A stretch of DNA of 11,194 bases, taken from positions 1 to 11,194 of the forward strand of contig JAVBKZ010000028.1 of the NCBI GenBank assembly GCA_031553755.1, written 5' to 3'. Both the position numbers and the translations under genes were made by a program. Origin of the DNA: JAIRVZ01 sp031553755 (GTDB taxonomy: Bacteria; Bacteroidota; Bacteroidia; Bacteroidales; Azobacteroidaceae). The notes beneath the pieces were generated by a model. That model was not told the DNA's origin. It ran no database searches and saw only the letters and a program-made list of their open reading frames with translations. How positions within the stretch are numbered: the first letter of the stretch is position 1; each line of letters begins with the position of its first letter. Below, one piece after another: positions 1 through 5,809 of the stretch.

Positions 1-636
1 TTTGTCGGTTTCGTAACGAATCAGGTTTTTATATAAATGAATATTTTTCGCATCGATTGGTAAAATATCTCCTTTCCGGGGAACGTATAACGGACCCATA
101 TTTTTGATTGTCCATTTGTAACCTTTCACTTTGGGAAAAGACCTTAGTACATCACGTTTGATACAACTATCCGGCCGTTGGGATAGTTCCAACTGATTTT
201 CATAACAGCCTAATTTACCGGGAAAATTCTTTACTTTATAAATACCGTTTTCAATATAAAATGTATCGCCCGGAATCGCTACGCAACGTTTCACATAAAA
301 TACATTCAAATCGAAATCCAATTTATTCCAATCCGTATAAGGAAAATTGAACACCAACACATCGTTGCGTTTCACTTTACAAAATCCGGGAGCACGGCAT
401 ACCTCTATTTTTTTTCCTTCCTCAAAATCAAGGCTTTTGTAAATCCGTCCGCCCATCGCCAATTTGTTGACATAAATAAAATCGCCCGGAATAATGGCAG
501 GTTCCATCGATGGACTTGGTATTTTGAATGAGTCAAACAAAAATACCCGCATCAAGATGGCTAATACAATTGTAACTACTATGAACAGGAAGTAGTGGAA
601 AATCGTTTTTAATATGGATTTGAGGGTGATGGGCAT
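1..636 (-). CDS. lepB: Signal peptidase I, type LepB (3' end outside window)
   Basis: The first 212 codons are present and the frame is open to the window edge. Signal peptidase I (family S26) is a membrane serine protease that cuts signal peptides from exported proteins at A-x-A sites, using a Ser/Lys dyad. One membrane segment lies at about residues 13-29. The nucleophile motif PSPSMEP gives Ser43, and the lysine box FYVKRCVAIPGD gives Lys116. The later PLYVPRKGD stretch (about 182-190) is typical of Bacteroidota LepB proteins. The C-terminal GD...DSR box would lie beyond the window. The ATG is 26 bases after the stop of the Trp-repeat gene, with AAGG upstream, so the two are probably cotranscribed. 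The first 50 or so codons closely match the damaged copy at 4916-5182. It may be a cassette-specific paralogue rather than the housekeeping enzyme; the family call is secure, the specialisation is inferred. Confidence 0.93.
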   Translation of the reverse strand, partial: MPITLKSILKTIFHYFLFIVVTIVLAILMRVFLFDSFKIPSPSMEPAIIPGDFIYVNKLAMGGRIYKSLDFEEGKKIEVCRAPGFCKVKRNDVLVFNFPYTDWNKLDFDLNVFYVKRCVAIPGDTFYIENGIYKVKNFPGKLGCYENQLELSQRPDSCIKRDVLRSFPKVKGYKWTIKNMGPLYVPRKGDILPIDAKNIHLYKNLIRYETDK

Positions 637-662
637 TGTTTATTTATTTTTTCACTTACCTT

Positions 663-1247
663 TCAATGGTTTTCATATTGTTTGACTGACCTAACAAAAT
701 CATAAGAAGGTAGTAAATCATTTTTTTTTCCATGTAATAACCAACAACCATCATTTATATCCCACTTCCATGATTCTGATTTTACTTCATAAAATGTTTC
801 TTCTTTTATCTTTTCTTGATTTTTTACTTCTTTACTATCCAAATCATAAGTTGTAGTGATTATTGTAGTTTTTTTAGTAAAAGAAGGTGGAAAACTTTTT
901 ACTATTTTTCCCTTATAGTACCAAGCTTCATCATTCCATTTCCAATCAGATTCTATCGTTTCATAAAATCCGGTGGATTCTTCTTTTATTTGAATATTTT
1001 TTTTGATTGTTGATTGCTCAAATATAAGTGTTGAATCGATTGTTTCGACAGAACAATATGTAGCGGGAACAAAATTTACAGTTTCCCCGTTGTAAAACCA
1101 TTTATTTTTTTCTTGCGTCCATCCTTGCTCTACCTTATCGAAAAAAATTGTTTTTGTAACAATACTTTTTTGTAGTTTCATTTCCTGAGCATATCCTGCA
1201 AATAAATTGTGTAATAAAATTACGATTAATAATATTTGTGTTTTCAT
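663..1247 (-). CDS. Secreted Trp-rich triple-repeat protein (copy A)
   Basis: A 194-residue protein I cannot place in a named family. A Sec signal peptide with no lipobox ends near AGYA-QE (residue 20). The rest consists of three degenerate modules: about 34-65 (W43, W50, G54, P61), 94-124 (W102, W104, W109, G113, P120) and 152-183 (W160, W162, W169, G173, P180). The shared pattern is roughly aromatic-x-WxW, then W-x-Y-x-G and P-x-[ST]-[YF], joined by Lys/Glu/Thr-rich linkers. It is a paralogue of 5186-5809, which has the same three modules and sits in the same place before a signal peptidase gene. Here the gene follows an orphan propeller leader peptide, so the propeller that should precede it has been lost. 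A periplasmic or secreted location is inferred from the signal peptide. The modules could be short beta-rich ligand- or wall-binding repeats, but that is a guess. Confidence 0.85.
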   Translation of the reverse strand: MKTQILLIVILLHNLFAGYAQEMKLQKSIVTKTIFFDKVEQGWTQEKNKWFYNGETVNFVPATYCSVETIDSTLIFEQSTIKKNIQIKEESTGFYETIESDWKWNDEAWYYKGKIVKSFPPSFTKKTTIITTTYDLDSKEVKNQEKIKEETFYEVKSESWKWDINDGCWLLHGKKNDLLPSYDFVRSVKQYENH

Positions 1248-1257
1248 TCAATGATTT

Positions 1258-1323
1258 TTAATTGTTTAAGTCATAAAACATTATGAATACCATTAGTAAA
1301 CAGATTAATGATAAATTTCTCAT
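1258..1323 (-). pseudogene. Orphan leader of a deleted propeller lipoprotein
   Basis: A 21-codon frame starts with 16 residues (MRNLSLICLLMVFIMF) identical to the start of the propeller lipoprotein at 1687-2847. It then runs into unrelated YDLNN and a stop, just before the lipobox cysteine would appear. The match continues upstream through the non-coding leader as part of a 113-bp near-perfect direct repeat. It is best read as the 5' stump of a second propeller gene whose body was deleted, leaving the Trp-repeat gene 10 bases downstream. It could still be translated and couple ribosomes into that gene, but no function is shown. Confidence 0.7.
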
Positions 1324-1387
1324 ACTTCAAAATTTTACGTACTGTTAAAATCACAGTGTCCTAATCAAAAAGGACACCATGATTTGT
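1275..1387. repeat. 113-bp direct repeat, copy 1
   Basis: Matches 2799-2911 base for base, with a single mismatch at 1378 (C here, T at 2902); the offset is 1524 bp. It covers a stem-loop, the untranslated leader and the first 16 codons of a propeller lipoprotein gene. The two copies flank the propeller body and the broken NVEAL gene. Recombination between them would remove that 1524-bp unit. Confidence 0.95.
1350..1383 (-). terminator. Stem-loop after broken NVEAL gene (attenuator-like)
   Basis: Arms 1350-1362 and 1371-1383 form a 13-bp stem with an 8-base loop, including two G-U pairs when read as minus-strand RNA. It is followed by only a short U run (GAUUUUAAC), so termination would be partial. 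It lies 13 bases past the stop of the NVEAL pseudogene, in the position where the other peptide genes have stronger terminators. The single mismatch with the copy at 2874-2907 turns an A-U pair into G-U, so the stem is kept. Confidence 0.55.
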
Positions 1388-1396
1388 TATAATTAA

Positions 1397-1690
1397 TTAT
1401 GGCTTTGATGGACAATTTTGAGGAGAACAAAGTTCATTTCCTCCAGAAATGCATCTTACTTCCGATTTTTCTGCCGTATATGACCATGTTACATCCGCTG
1501 AAACTGTTATGCTGACACCTGCAACAGACACTGAAGATCCAGCTTTACCAGTACCACTGTACTTACATCAGAAGTAATTCGTATATAAATCTTTGTTTTC
1601 AGGCGTTGCCAACGCCTCCACATTGGCCAGACCTAAGGCTGATAATTGGTTGTTTGCCATTTTGAAACACTTTTCTGAAATCTTTTTCAA
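1397..1690 (-). pseudogene. Broken NVEAL-type small peptide gene
   Basis: From ATG at 1660 the frame reads MANNQLSALGLANVEALA, the hallmark core of NVEAL-type peptides and the same core as the intact gene at 7076-7348. An in-frame TGA follows at 1568-1570 (codon 31), after which 56 further codons stay open to TAA. The post-stop part keeps four cysteines, the first directly after the TGA and the others in a short C-terminal cluster. That is the same cysteine count as both intact peptides. The hydrophobic leader is also missing: the frame can be extended only to a TTG at 1690 (LKKISEKCFKM), which overlaps the propeller's TGA stop. Two lesions, loss of the export leader and a stop, argue for a pseudogene. 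A sequencing error could explain the TGA but not the missing leader. Confidence 0.75.
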
Positions 1691-2847
1691 TTAATATTAT
1701 AAATACACAATATGGGTTCATCGGTTTCATTTACTGGTTGCTTCATTGCTCTATCCAATATTTCGACTCCTTCGGGAATTCTTTCTCTGATTTCCTGATT
1801 ATTGAGTATTCGAAATGCAGTTTCGGCTTCAAAATAAGTAACAATGTGATTTTCGTCCATAGAAATAAAATTTCCGAATCCCAGTTTACTTATAGGATTA
1901 TTTAATGCTAAAAAAGTTTCTTTTGTTTTATTGCTTTTAGAAAAGAATGAAATCAAATTAGAACCCTGAAATAAGTAAGAAAAAATTAAATAATTATTTG
2001 TCTCCTGAAATGTTTTGATACAAGAAATATATCTATTTCGTTCTAATTTGTTGTATTTTTCCTTGTTATCGAAAACGTCCATTGGAATACTATATATGCC
2101 AAAATCACAAGTATAGTATGGCCTGACAGTATCAGTCATTACTTCATATTCTGTATATCCGTATTCGGGGGTAAAATATACCTTCCCATCATAAGTGGAT
2201 AGCTTATTTTCAGTAGTATATTCAGTCCAATCACTCTTATTGAAAAATTCGGTCCTAATTAATTCAAATTTTTCTGAAAAAATAAAAATAGAATGCGTAC
2301 TATTGTTAGATGAAGTCCCTGTATATCCTACATAAGTTCCATCTTTTAATTTTTTAAGATCAAGCAATGCAACCTGAAGAGAAAATTGTTTAATCACTTT
2401 GCGTCCATCCATATCAAGCTTCATTAATTTGTTTGGATGTCGGCATAATAGATTAATCGTGCTGTCTTGTTCCTCATAATATATTCCAAAAACATTTGAG
2501 TATTCATCAGGACCTTGTCCTGTCAAGTTGATTGTATTAATGACCTGCCCCTCTCTGTCGTAAACAAATACACCTCCATATTTGAAAATGTCGAGTATAT
2601 ATACTCTGTTGTCTGTGATTATCAACTTATCTATCTTGCCAAGGACTGCATTTTCGGCTGATTGTAATTGTATATATTCAATTGAACTAATGTATTTATT
2701 TCCTGAATCGGAAATGTCTTTAAGGTTTGAAACCTTAGATGGTAACTCTATCAAGATTTTTTCGCCTAACCCTGACCTATTTTTCTTTTCCTGGCAAGAA
2801 AACATTATGAATACCATTAGTAAACAGATTAATGATAAATTTCTCAT
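1687..2847 (-). CDS. 6-bladed beta-propeller lipoprotein (propeller 3)
   Basis: A 386-residue exported lipoprotein with a signal peptide and lipobox IMFSC (Cys18). The body has the look of the Bacteroidota 6-bladed beta-propeller lipoproteins (BF3164-like): repeated VYILD, FVYDREG and NTINLTGQGPDEY segments, with the family GxGPxEY motif at 110-116 and an ending of DEPILCIYNIN that matches the usual D-x-P-[IV]-L terminus. It should sit on the outside of a membrane, perhaps as a binding or scaffolding partner of the small peptides; the molecular role is unknown for the family. The gene follows a hairpin (2874-2907) and its first 16 codons lie inside the 113-bp repeat. Its TGA overlaps the possible TTG of the broken NVEAL gene. 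Length and termini look intact. Confidence 0.85.
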   Translation of the reverse strand: MRNLSLICLLMVFIMFSCQEKKNRSGLGEKILIELPSKVSNLKDISDSGNKYISSIEYIQLQSAENAVLGKIDKLIITDNRVYILDIFKYGGVFVYDREGQVINTINLTGQGPDEYSNVFGIYYEEQDSTINLLCRHPNKLMKLDMDGRKVIKQFSLQVALLDLKKLKDGTYVGYTGTSSNNSTHSIFIFSEKFELIRTEFFNKSDWTEYTTENKLSTYDGKVYFTPEYGYTEYEVMTDTVRPYYTCDFGIYSIPMDVFDNKEKYNKLERNRYISCIKTFQETNNYLIFSYLFQGSNLISFFSKSNKTKETFLALNNPISKLGFGNFISMDENHIVTYFEAETAFRILNNQEIRERIPEGVEILDRAMKQPVNETDEPILCIYNIN

Positions 2848-2911
2848 ACTTCAAAATTTTACGTACTGTTAAAATCACAGTGTCCTAATCAAAAAGGACA
2901 CTATGATTTGT
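2799..2911. repeat. 113-bp direct repeat, copy 2
   Basis: Partner of 1275-1387 with one mismatch. Here it provides the working leader and signal-peptide codons of the propeller gene at 1687-2847. The near identity across both coding and non-coding bases indicates a recent duplication or conversion. Confidence 0.95.
2874..2907 (-). terminator. Stem-loop between short anchored protein and propeller 3
   Basis: Arms 2874-2886 and 2895-2907 pair over 13 bp with one G-U and an 8-base loop, followed on the minus strand by a weak U run. It is the same element as 1350-1383. In this copy it follows a non-peptide gene (2934-3317), so an NVEAL gene that once preceded it may have been lost. It could act as a partial terminator or a processing/stability element. 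Confidence 0.5.
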
Positions 2912-2933
2912 GATTAAATTGACATGAACTCTA

Positions 2934-3317
2934 TTATGTTTCTTTCTGTTTTTTATTTTTTAATACATTCCATTTTATAGCTATACTTTCATAATATCTT
3001 TCAGATATTTTACTATATTCTCTTTTTGGGAAAAAAGGACAAGATATTTGTAATGAATTTGATAATAGAAAGAAAAAAGTTTGATTTGAAAATTGTTCAG
3101 GAAAATCATCAACAGAAATTAATGAGAAAGAGCTTAGTGAAGACTGCTGTTCAAAGACTTTTAATTCTCTGGAACTCTTAAAATTAGAAATTATAACAAT
3201 ATTTTCTTTCTGATGTAGTACTTTTTTTGTTATTTTTTTTTCCCTATACGTCAACACACCCGATAGAATCAATAAGAGAATAAATAAAACTGCTAAAATT
3301 TTTTTATATATCTTCAT
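2934..3317 (-). CDS. Short membrane-anchored protein, possible truncated thioredoxin-fold
   Basis: I prefer the ATG at 3317 (127 residues, MKIYKKILAV) because it overlaps the preceding propeller's stop as ATGA; an in-frame ATG at 3344 would add nine residues. One N-terminal membrane anchor (about residues 5-24) is followed by a roughly 100-residue soluble domain. The order IVIIS strand, SRELKVFEQQ helix, FSLISVD strand, QTFFFLLSN strand and SKISERYYESI helix resembles the C-terminal half of AhpC/TlpA-like thioredoxin folds. QTFFFLLSNS compares with QTFLLDKDNK of the DUF1573 protein at 7793-8671. There is no CxxC motif and only one cysteine, so it is probably not an active oxidoreductase. It could be a remnant of a longer redoxin gene. 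The thioredoxin link rests on pattern alone. Confidence 0.65.
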   Translation of the reverse strand: MKIYKKILAVLFILLLILSGVLTYREKKITKKVLHQKENIVIISNFKSSRELKVFEQQSSLSSFSLISVDDFPEQFSNQTFFFLLSNSLQISCPFFPKREYSKISERYYESIAIKWNVLKNKKQKET

Positions 3318-4537
3318 AGAGATGGTTTTATATATAAAAAACATAAAACTGGATTATCACCATTGTTTTCTAATTGTTTGACTAATTCAATATCTCTTGA
3401 GGATGCCAACTTTGAATAAAACATTTCTTTATTGTTGTTTTTCAATTGATTATGAAATGATTCATCTATTGAAGCTAACAGCATATTTTCATAACATCCT
3501 GTTACAAAAAAGGGGGTATATGAAACTCTTTCTTTTGCATCTCCGGCAATCGAATGGTATACTTTATAGTTCTTTTTTGAAACTAAAGCAACAAAACTTT
3601 GGAGTCCCTTGGAATAATTAATATAAAGTACATTTTTCATTTCAAAAAACATAAAATCTCTAACAAAATCATCTTTTATCATTTTTTTATTAAAATCTCC
3701 AATACTCATATTCTTAGTATCTTCATAAAAGGTCTCTATTTGTGTTGGAGAGTAAAAAGACAAATCATATTTTGCAATAATATCATCGTTTGATATTTCA
3801 AAAATTGTATCACAAAATGAGTAATGATATAATATTTTGTTTTCTTCTGTTTTTTGAAATAAAGAAATAAAATCGCAGTATAATTCTCTTGTATTTCGGA
3901 ATGGGAAAGCAGTTTCTTTCAATGATAAATCGTTATCGATAAAAACAATTTGATATTTCGTTTTTTCTGTATATTGGTTATAAAAAAAACACATTTCATC
4001 ATTTTGAGTATTGATAAAATCATAAGGATGAGGATCTGTTTTTTTCTCCCATATTAAATTACCTGTATGATCGTATTTTATTAATTTCCAAGAAAACCAA
4101 TCCAATATCATTATATATTGGTCATCTATTTGAACCATATTGATATTTTGATATTCTCCGGGACCATTTCCTAATTTATTGATCTTATACAAGAAAGAAC
4201 CTTGTAAATTAAACGCGAATATTGTTTTCGTTTTTGAATAATCTGCTATAAAAATAGTATCATTCACAATAAATATTCTCGAAATATTACCTATCAAAGA
4301 TATATCAGTAGTTTCTAATGGAATTAATTTAATCGAATCTAAGTTTTCATAAAAGTCAGTGTATTTGACATTTTTTAATAAATTCAGATTTATGGGCTTA
4401 TTTTCCTTGTTTATCTCCATTGTAGGAGTATTGTATACATACGTCATATATTCCCCTGCTTTGTTTTTGGATTTAGAACAGCCTAATAATAAAATACAAA
4501 ACAGAGAGAGTAAAGCGAAATGAAATATTTTATTCAT
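3314..4537 (-). CDS. 6-bladed beta-propeller lipoprotein (propeller 2)
   Basis: A 407-residue lipoprotein with a signal peptide and lipobox LLLGC (Cys20). The conserved LIPLETTDISLIG segment (about 71-83) is followed by IFIADY and FAFNLQG strands, the GNGPGEY motif at 123-129 and the terminus DNPVLCFLYIKPSL. All are typical of Bacteroidota 6-bladed propeller lipoproteins. It shares the LETTD-x-SLI and blade pattern with the propeller at 5796-6998. It follows the small peptide gene at 4614-4919, with a strong terminator-like hairpin in the 76-base gap, so it probably receives only read-through transcription. Its stop overlaps the next gene's start as ATGA, suggesting translational coupling. 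The function is not known; a surface partner of the peptide is a context-based guess. Confidence 0.88.
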   Translation of the reverse strand: MNKIFHFALLSLFCILLLGCSKSKNKAGEYMTYVYNTPTMEINKENKPINLNLLKNVKYTDFYENLDSIKLIPLETTDISLIGNISRIFIVNDTIFIADYSKTKTIFAFNLQGSFLYKINKLGNGPGEYQNINMVQIDDQYIMILDWFSWKLIKYDHTGNLIWEKKTDPHPYDFINTQNDEMCFFYNQYTEKTKYQIVFIDNDLSLKETAFPFRNTRELYCDFISLFQKTEENKILYHYSFCDTIFEISNDDIIAKYDLSFYSPTQIETFYEDTKNMSIGDFNKKMIKDDFVRDFMFFEMKNVLYINYSKGLQSFVALVSKKNYKVYHSIAGDAKERVSYTPFFVTGCYENMLLASIDESFHNQLKNNNKEMFYSKLASSRDIELVKQLENNGDNPVLCFLYIKPSL

Positions 4538-4576
4538 AAAAATTTAAGTTCATTAATATTTATTTGATTCATAAAA

Positions 4577-4607
4577 AATATCTCGCAACAAATACGTGCG
4601 AGATATT
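4577..4607 (-). terminator. Intrinsic terminator/attenuator after small peptide 2
   Basis: A perfect 11-bp stem (arms 4577-4587 and 4597-4607) with a 9-base loop is followed on the minus strand by a run of six T. It lies 7 bases past the stop of the peptide gene at 4614-4919 and about 40 bases before the propeller gene. This is a canonical intrinsic terminator placed inside an apparent operon, so partial read-through is likely. Confidence 0.8.
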
Positions 4608-4613
4608 CCCTCT

Positions 4614-4919
4614 TTAATCAACTAACCAACCAGCTCCAGAGCAACCAGTACAGCTCCAAGAATGAGCAACTGTTCCTTTCCCTGCTCCAGCATATTCGGA
4701 AACATCAGACTTCCAGGAAGCAAAAAGGTCTTTACATGTTACCGAAATGCATTTCCAATCAGGTCTATCCCACCATTCTCCAAGATCAGAAGCTTGGGCT
4801 TCCAAACTAGTTAAGTCCAAGGTTGATTTATGTCTTTCATTTAATGCAACATTCACGTTTATAATCGTTACAGTACTTAATACTAAAGCAACAACTCCTA
4901 AAAATATTTTCTTTTTCAT
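4614..4919 (-). CDS. NVEAL-type small Cys-containing prepeptide (peptide 2)
   Basis: A 101-residue precursor. The N-terminus MKKKIFLGVVALVLSTVTIINVNV is the same kind of leader as the NVEAL peptide at 7076-7348. It is followed by a polar spacer and LTSLEAQA, which stands where that peptide has LANVEALA; the A-x-A falls at residues 41-43 in both. The predicted mature part (from about 44) has four cysteines (57, 62, 90, 93), a Trp-rich start (EWWDRPDWKC) and a Gly/Ala-rich middle. The gene starts inside the stop of the truncated signal peptidase gene (ATGA overlap), so translation may be coupled. The export and cleavage model is inference. The mature sequence is unlike anything I recognise, and the strict NVEAL motif is absent, so family membership rests on the leader and layout. 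Confidence 0.8.
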   Translation of the reverse strand: MKKKIFLGVVALVLSTVTIINVNVALNERHKSTLDLTSLEAQASDLGEWWDRPDWKCISVTCKDLFASWKSDVSEYAGAGKGTVAHSWSCTGCSGAGWLVD

Positions 4920-5182
4920 TTTGAAAAAATTAAATTGTTAATAAATACATTTAACTGATTTTCATAACAACCTAACTTACCGGGAAAATTCTTTACTTTG
5001 TAAATACCGTTTTCAATATAAAAAGTATCGCCCGGAATAATGGCAGGTTTCATCGATGGACTCGGTATTTTGAATGAATCGAACAAAAATACCCGCATCA
5101 AGATGGCTAACACGATGGTAACTACTATGAACAGGAAGTAGTGGAAAATCGTTTTGAGTATGGATTTGAGGGGAATAAACAT
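4916..5182 (-). pseudogene. lepB: Signal peptidase I remnant with internal deletion
   Basis: An 88-codon frame whose first 52 residues match the LepB at 1-636 (membrane segment and PSPSMKP with Ser43). It jumps directly from PAIIPGD to TFYIENGIYKVKNFPGKLGCYENQL, which in the intact gene begins 72 residues later. Exactly 216 bp are missing in frame between two 12-bp repeats (atcgcccggaat on the plus strand; 265-276 and 481-492 in the intact copy), leaving one copy at 5027-5038. The loss removes the lysine of the catalytic dyad. After residue 77 homology stops (about 4952) and 11 unrelated codons lead into the stop, so the 3' half is also gone. It can be catalytically active in no usual sense, though a small membrane protein may still be made. 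It starts 3 bases after the Trp-repeat gene. Confidence 0.9.
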
Positions 5183-5185
5183 AAT

Positions 5186-5809
5186 TTATTTATCGGGTAT
5201 TTTTGTAGTAACTGTTGAAACTGTTTTTGTTTTTAAATAAGATGGAGATTTGTCAACAACTAATTGATTTTTAAATACCCATTTCAACTGTTTTTCATTC
5301 CATTTCCAATTACTTTTCAATATGCTAAAATACTCTTCTTCTTTTCTTTGAGAGGAAGAAATTGTAATTTTTTTTTCGACTTCGACACAATCAGATTCCA
5401 AAATATCTATATTTTCTTCCTTGATACAAATATATTCAGGAGGAAAATAATCCGTTTTATTTCCATTGAAATACCATTTGTAACCATGCCATACCCAATG
5501 TCTGTGAGTCGTTTTGTAAGTTATCAAAAATTCTGTTTTCGTAAATTGACGTTGACACGATTTCAAAATTCCATCTATAGAATCTATCGTAATATTTTCT
5601 TCATTCTTGATATAATGAGAAGGTAGATTATTCGTTAGACTATCCTTATAATACCATCGACCATCAACATTTTTCCAATCTAAATCGGAAGTTGAATAAG
5701 TTACCACCTTCGATTTTGTGGTTATCTTTGTTTCACTCTTGTTTTGTGATACCATTGAGAATGAAATGCAACAAAACAAAAACAATATGGAATATCTATT
5801 TTTTTTCAT
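5186..5809 (-). CDS. Secreted Trp-rich triple-repeat protein (copy B)
   Basis: A 207-residue paralogue of 663-1247. The signal peptide MKKNRYSILFLFCCISFSMVSQ has no lipobox at the expected end. Three Trp modules follow: about 36-66 (W45, W52, P63), 94-126 (W105, W107, W112, P123) and 160-191 (W168, W170, W177, P189). Each has the WxW...WxY/F...P-x-[SEH]-Y layout, with charged Ile/Thr/Lys linkers. Its start overlaps the 3' end of the propeller gene by 14 bases, and the next gene (signal peptidase remnant) begins 3 bases after its stop, so the three form a tight operon. I know no function for this repeat. The constant position between a propeller and a signal peptidase suggests an envelope part of the same system. 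Confidence 0.87.
   Translation of the reverse strand: MKKNRYSILFLFCCISFSMVSQNKSETKITTKSKVVTYSTSDLDWKNVDGRWYYKDSLTNNLPSHYIKNEENITIDSIDGILKSCQRQFTKTEFLITYKTTHRHWVWHGYKWYFNGNKTDYFPPEYICIKEENIDILESDCVEVEKKITISSSQRKEEEYFSILKSNWKWNEKQLKWVFKNQLVVDKSPSYLKTKTVSTVTTKIPDK

Noticed and set aside
816..1013. Plus-strand open frame of 65 codons opposite the Trp-repeat gene
   Set aside because: It is the antisense shadow of a well-supported minus-strand gene, rich in Phe/Tyr from A-rich codons on the other strand, with no leader or family signal.
1568..1570. TGA in the NVEAL gene read as selenocysteine or recoded
   Set aside because: No selenocysteine insertion-like structure is evident, and the gene also lacks its export leader, so ordinary decay is simpler.
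1275..2911. 113-bp direct repeats as ends of an insertion sequence
   Set aside because: They contain coding and leader sequence of a propeller gene, have no terminal inverted repeats, and enclose no transposase.
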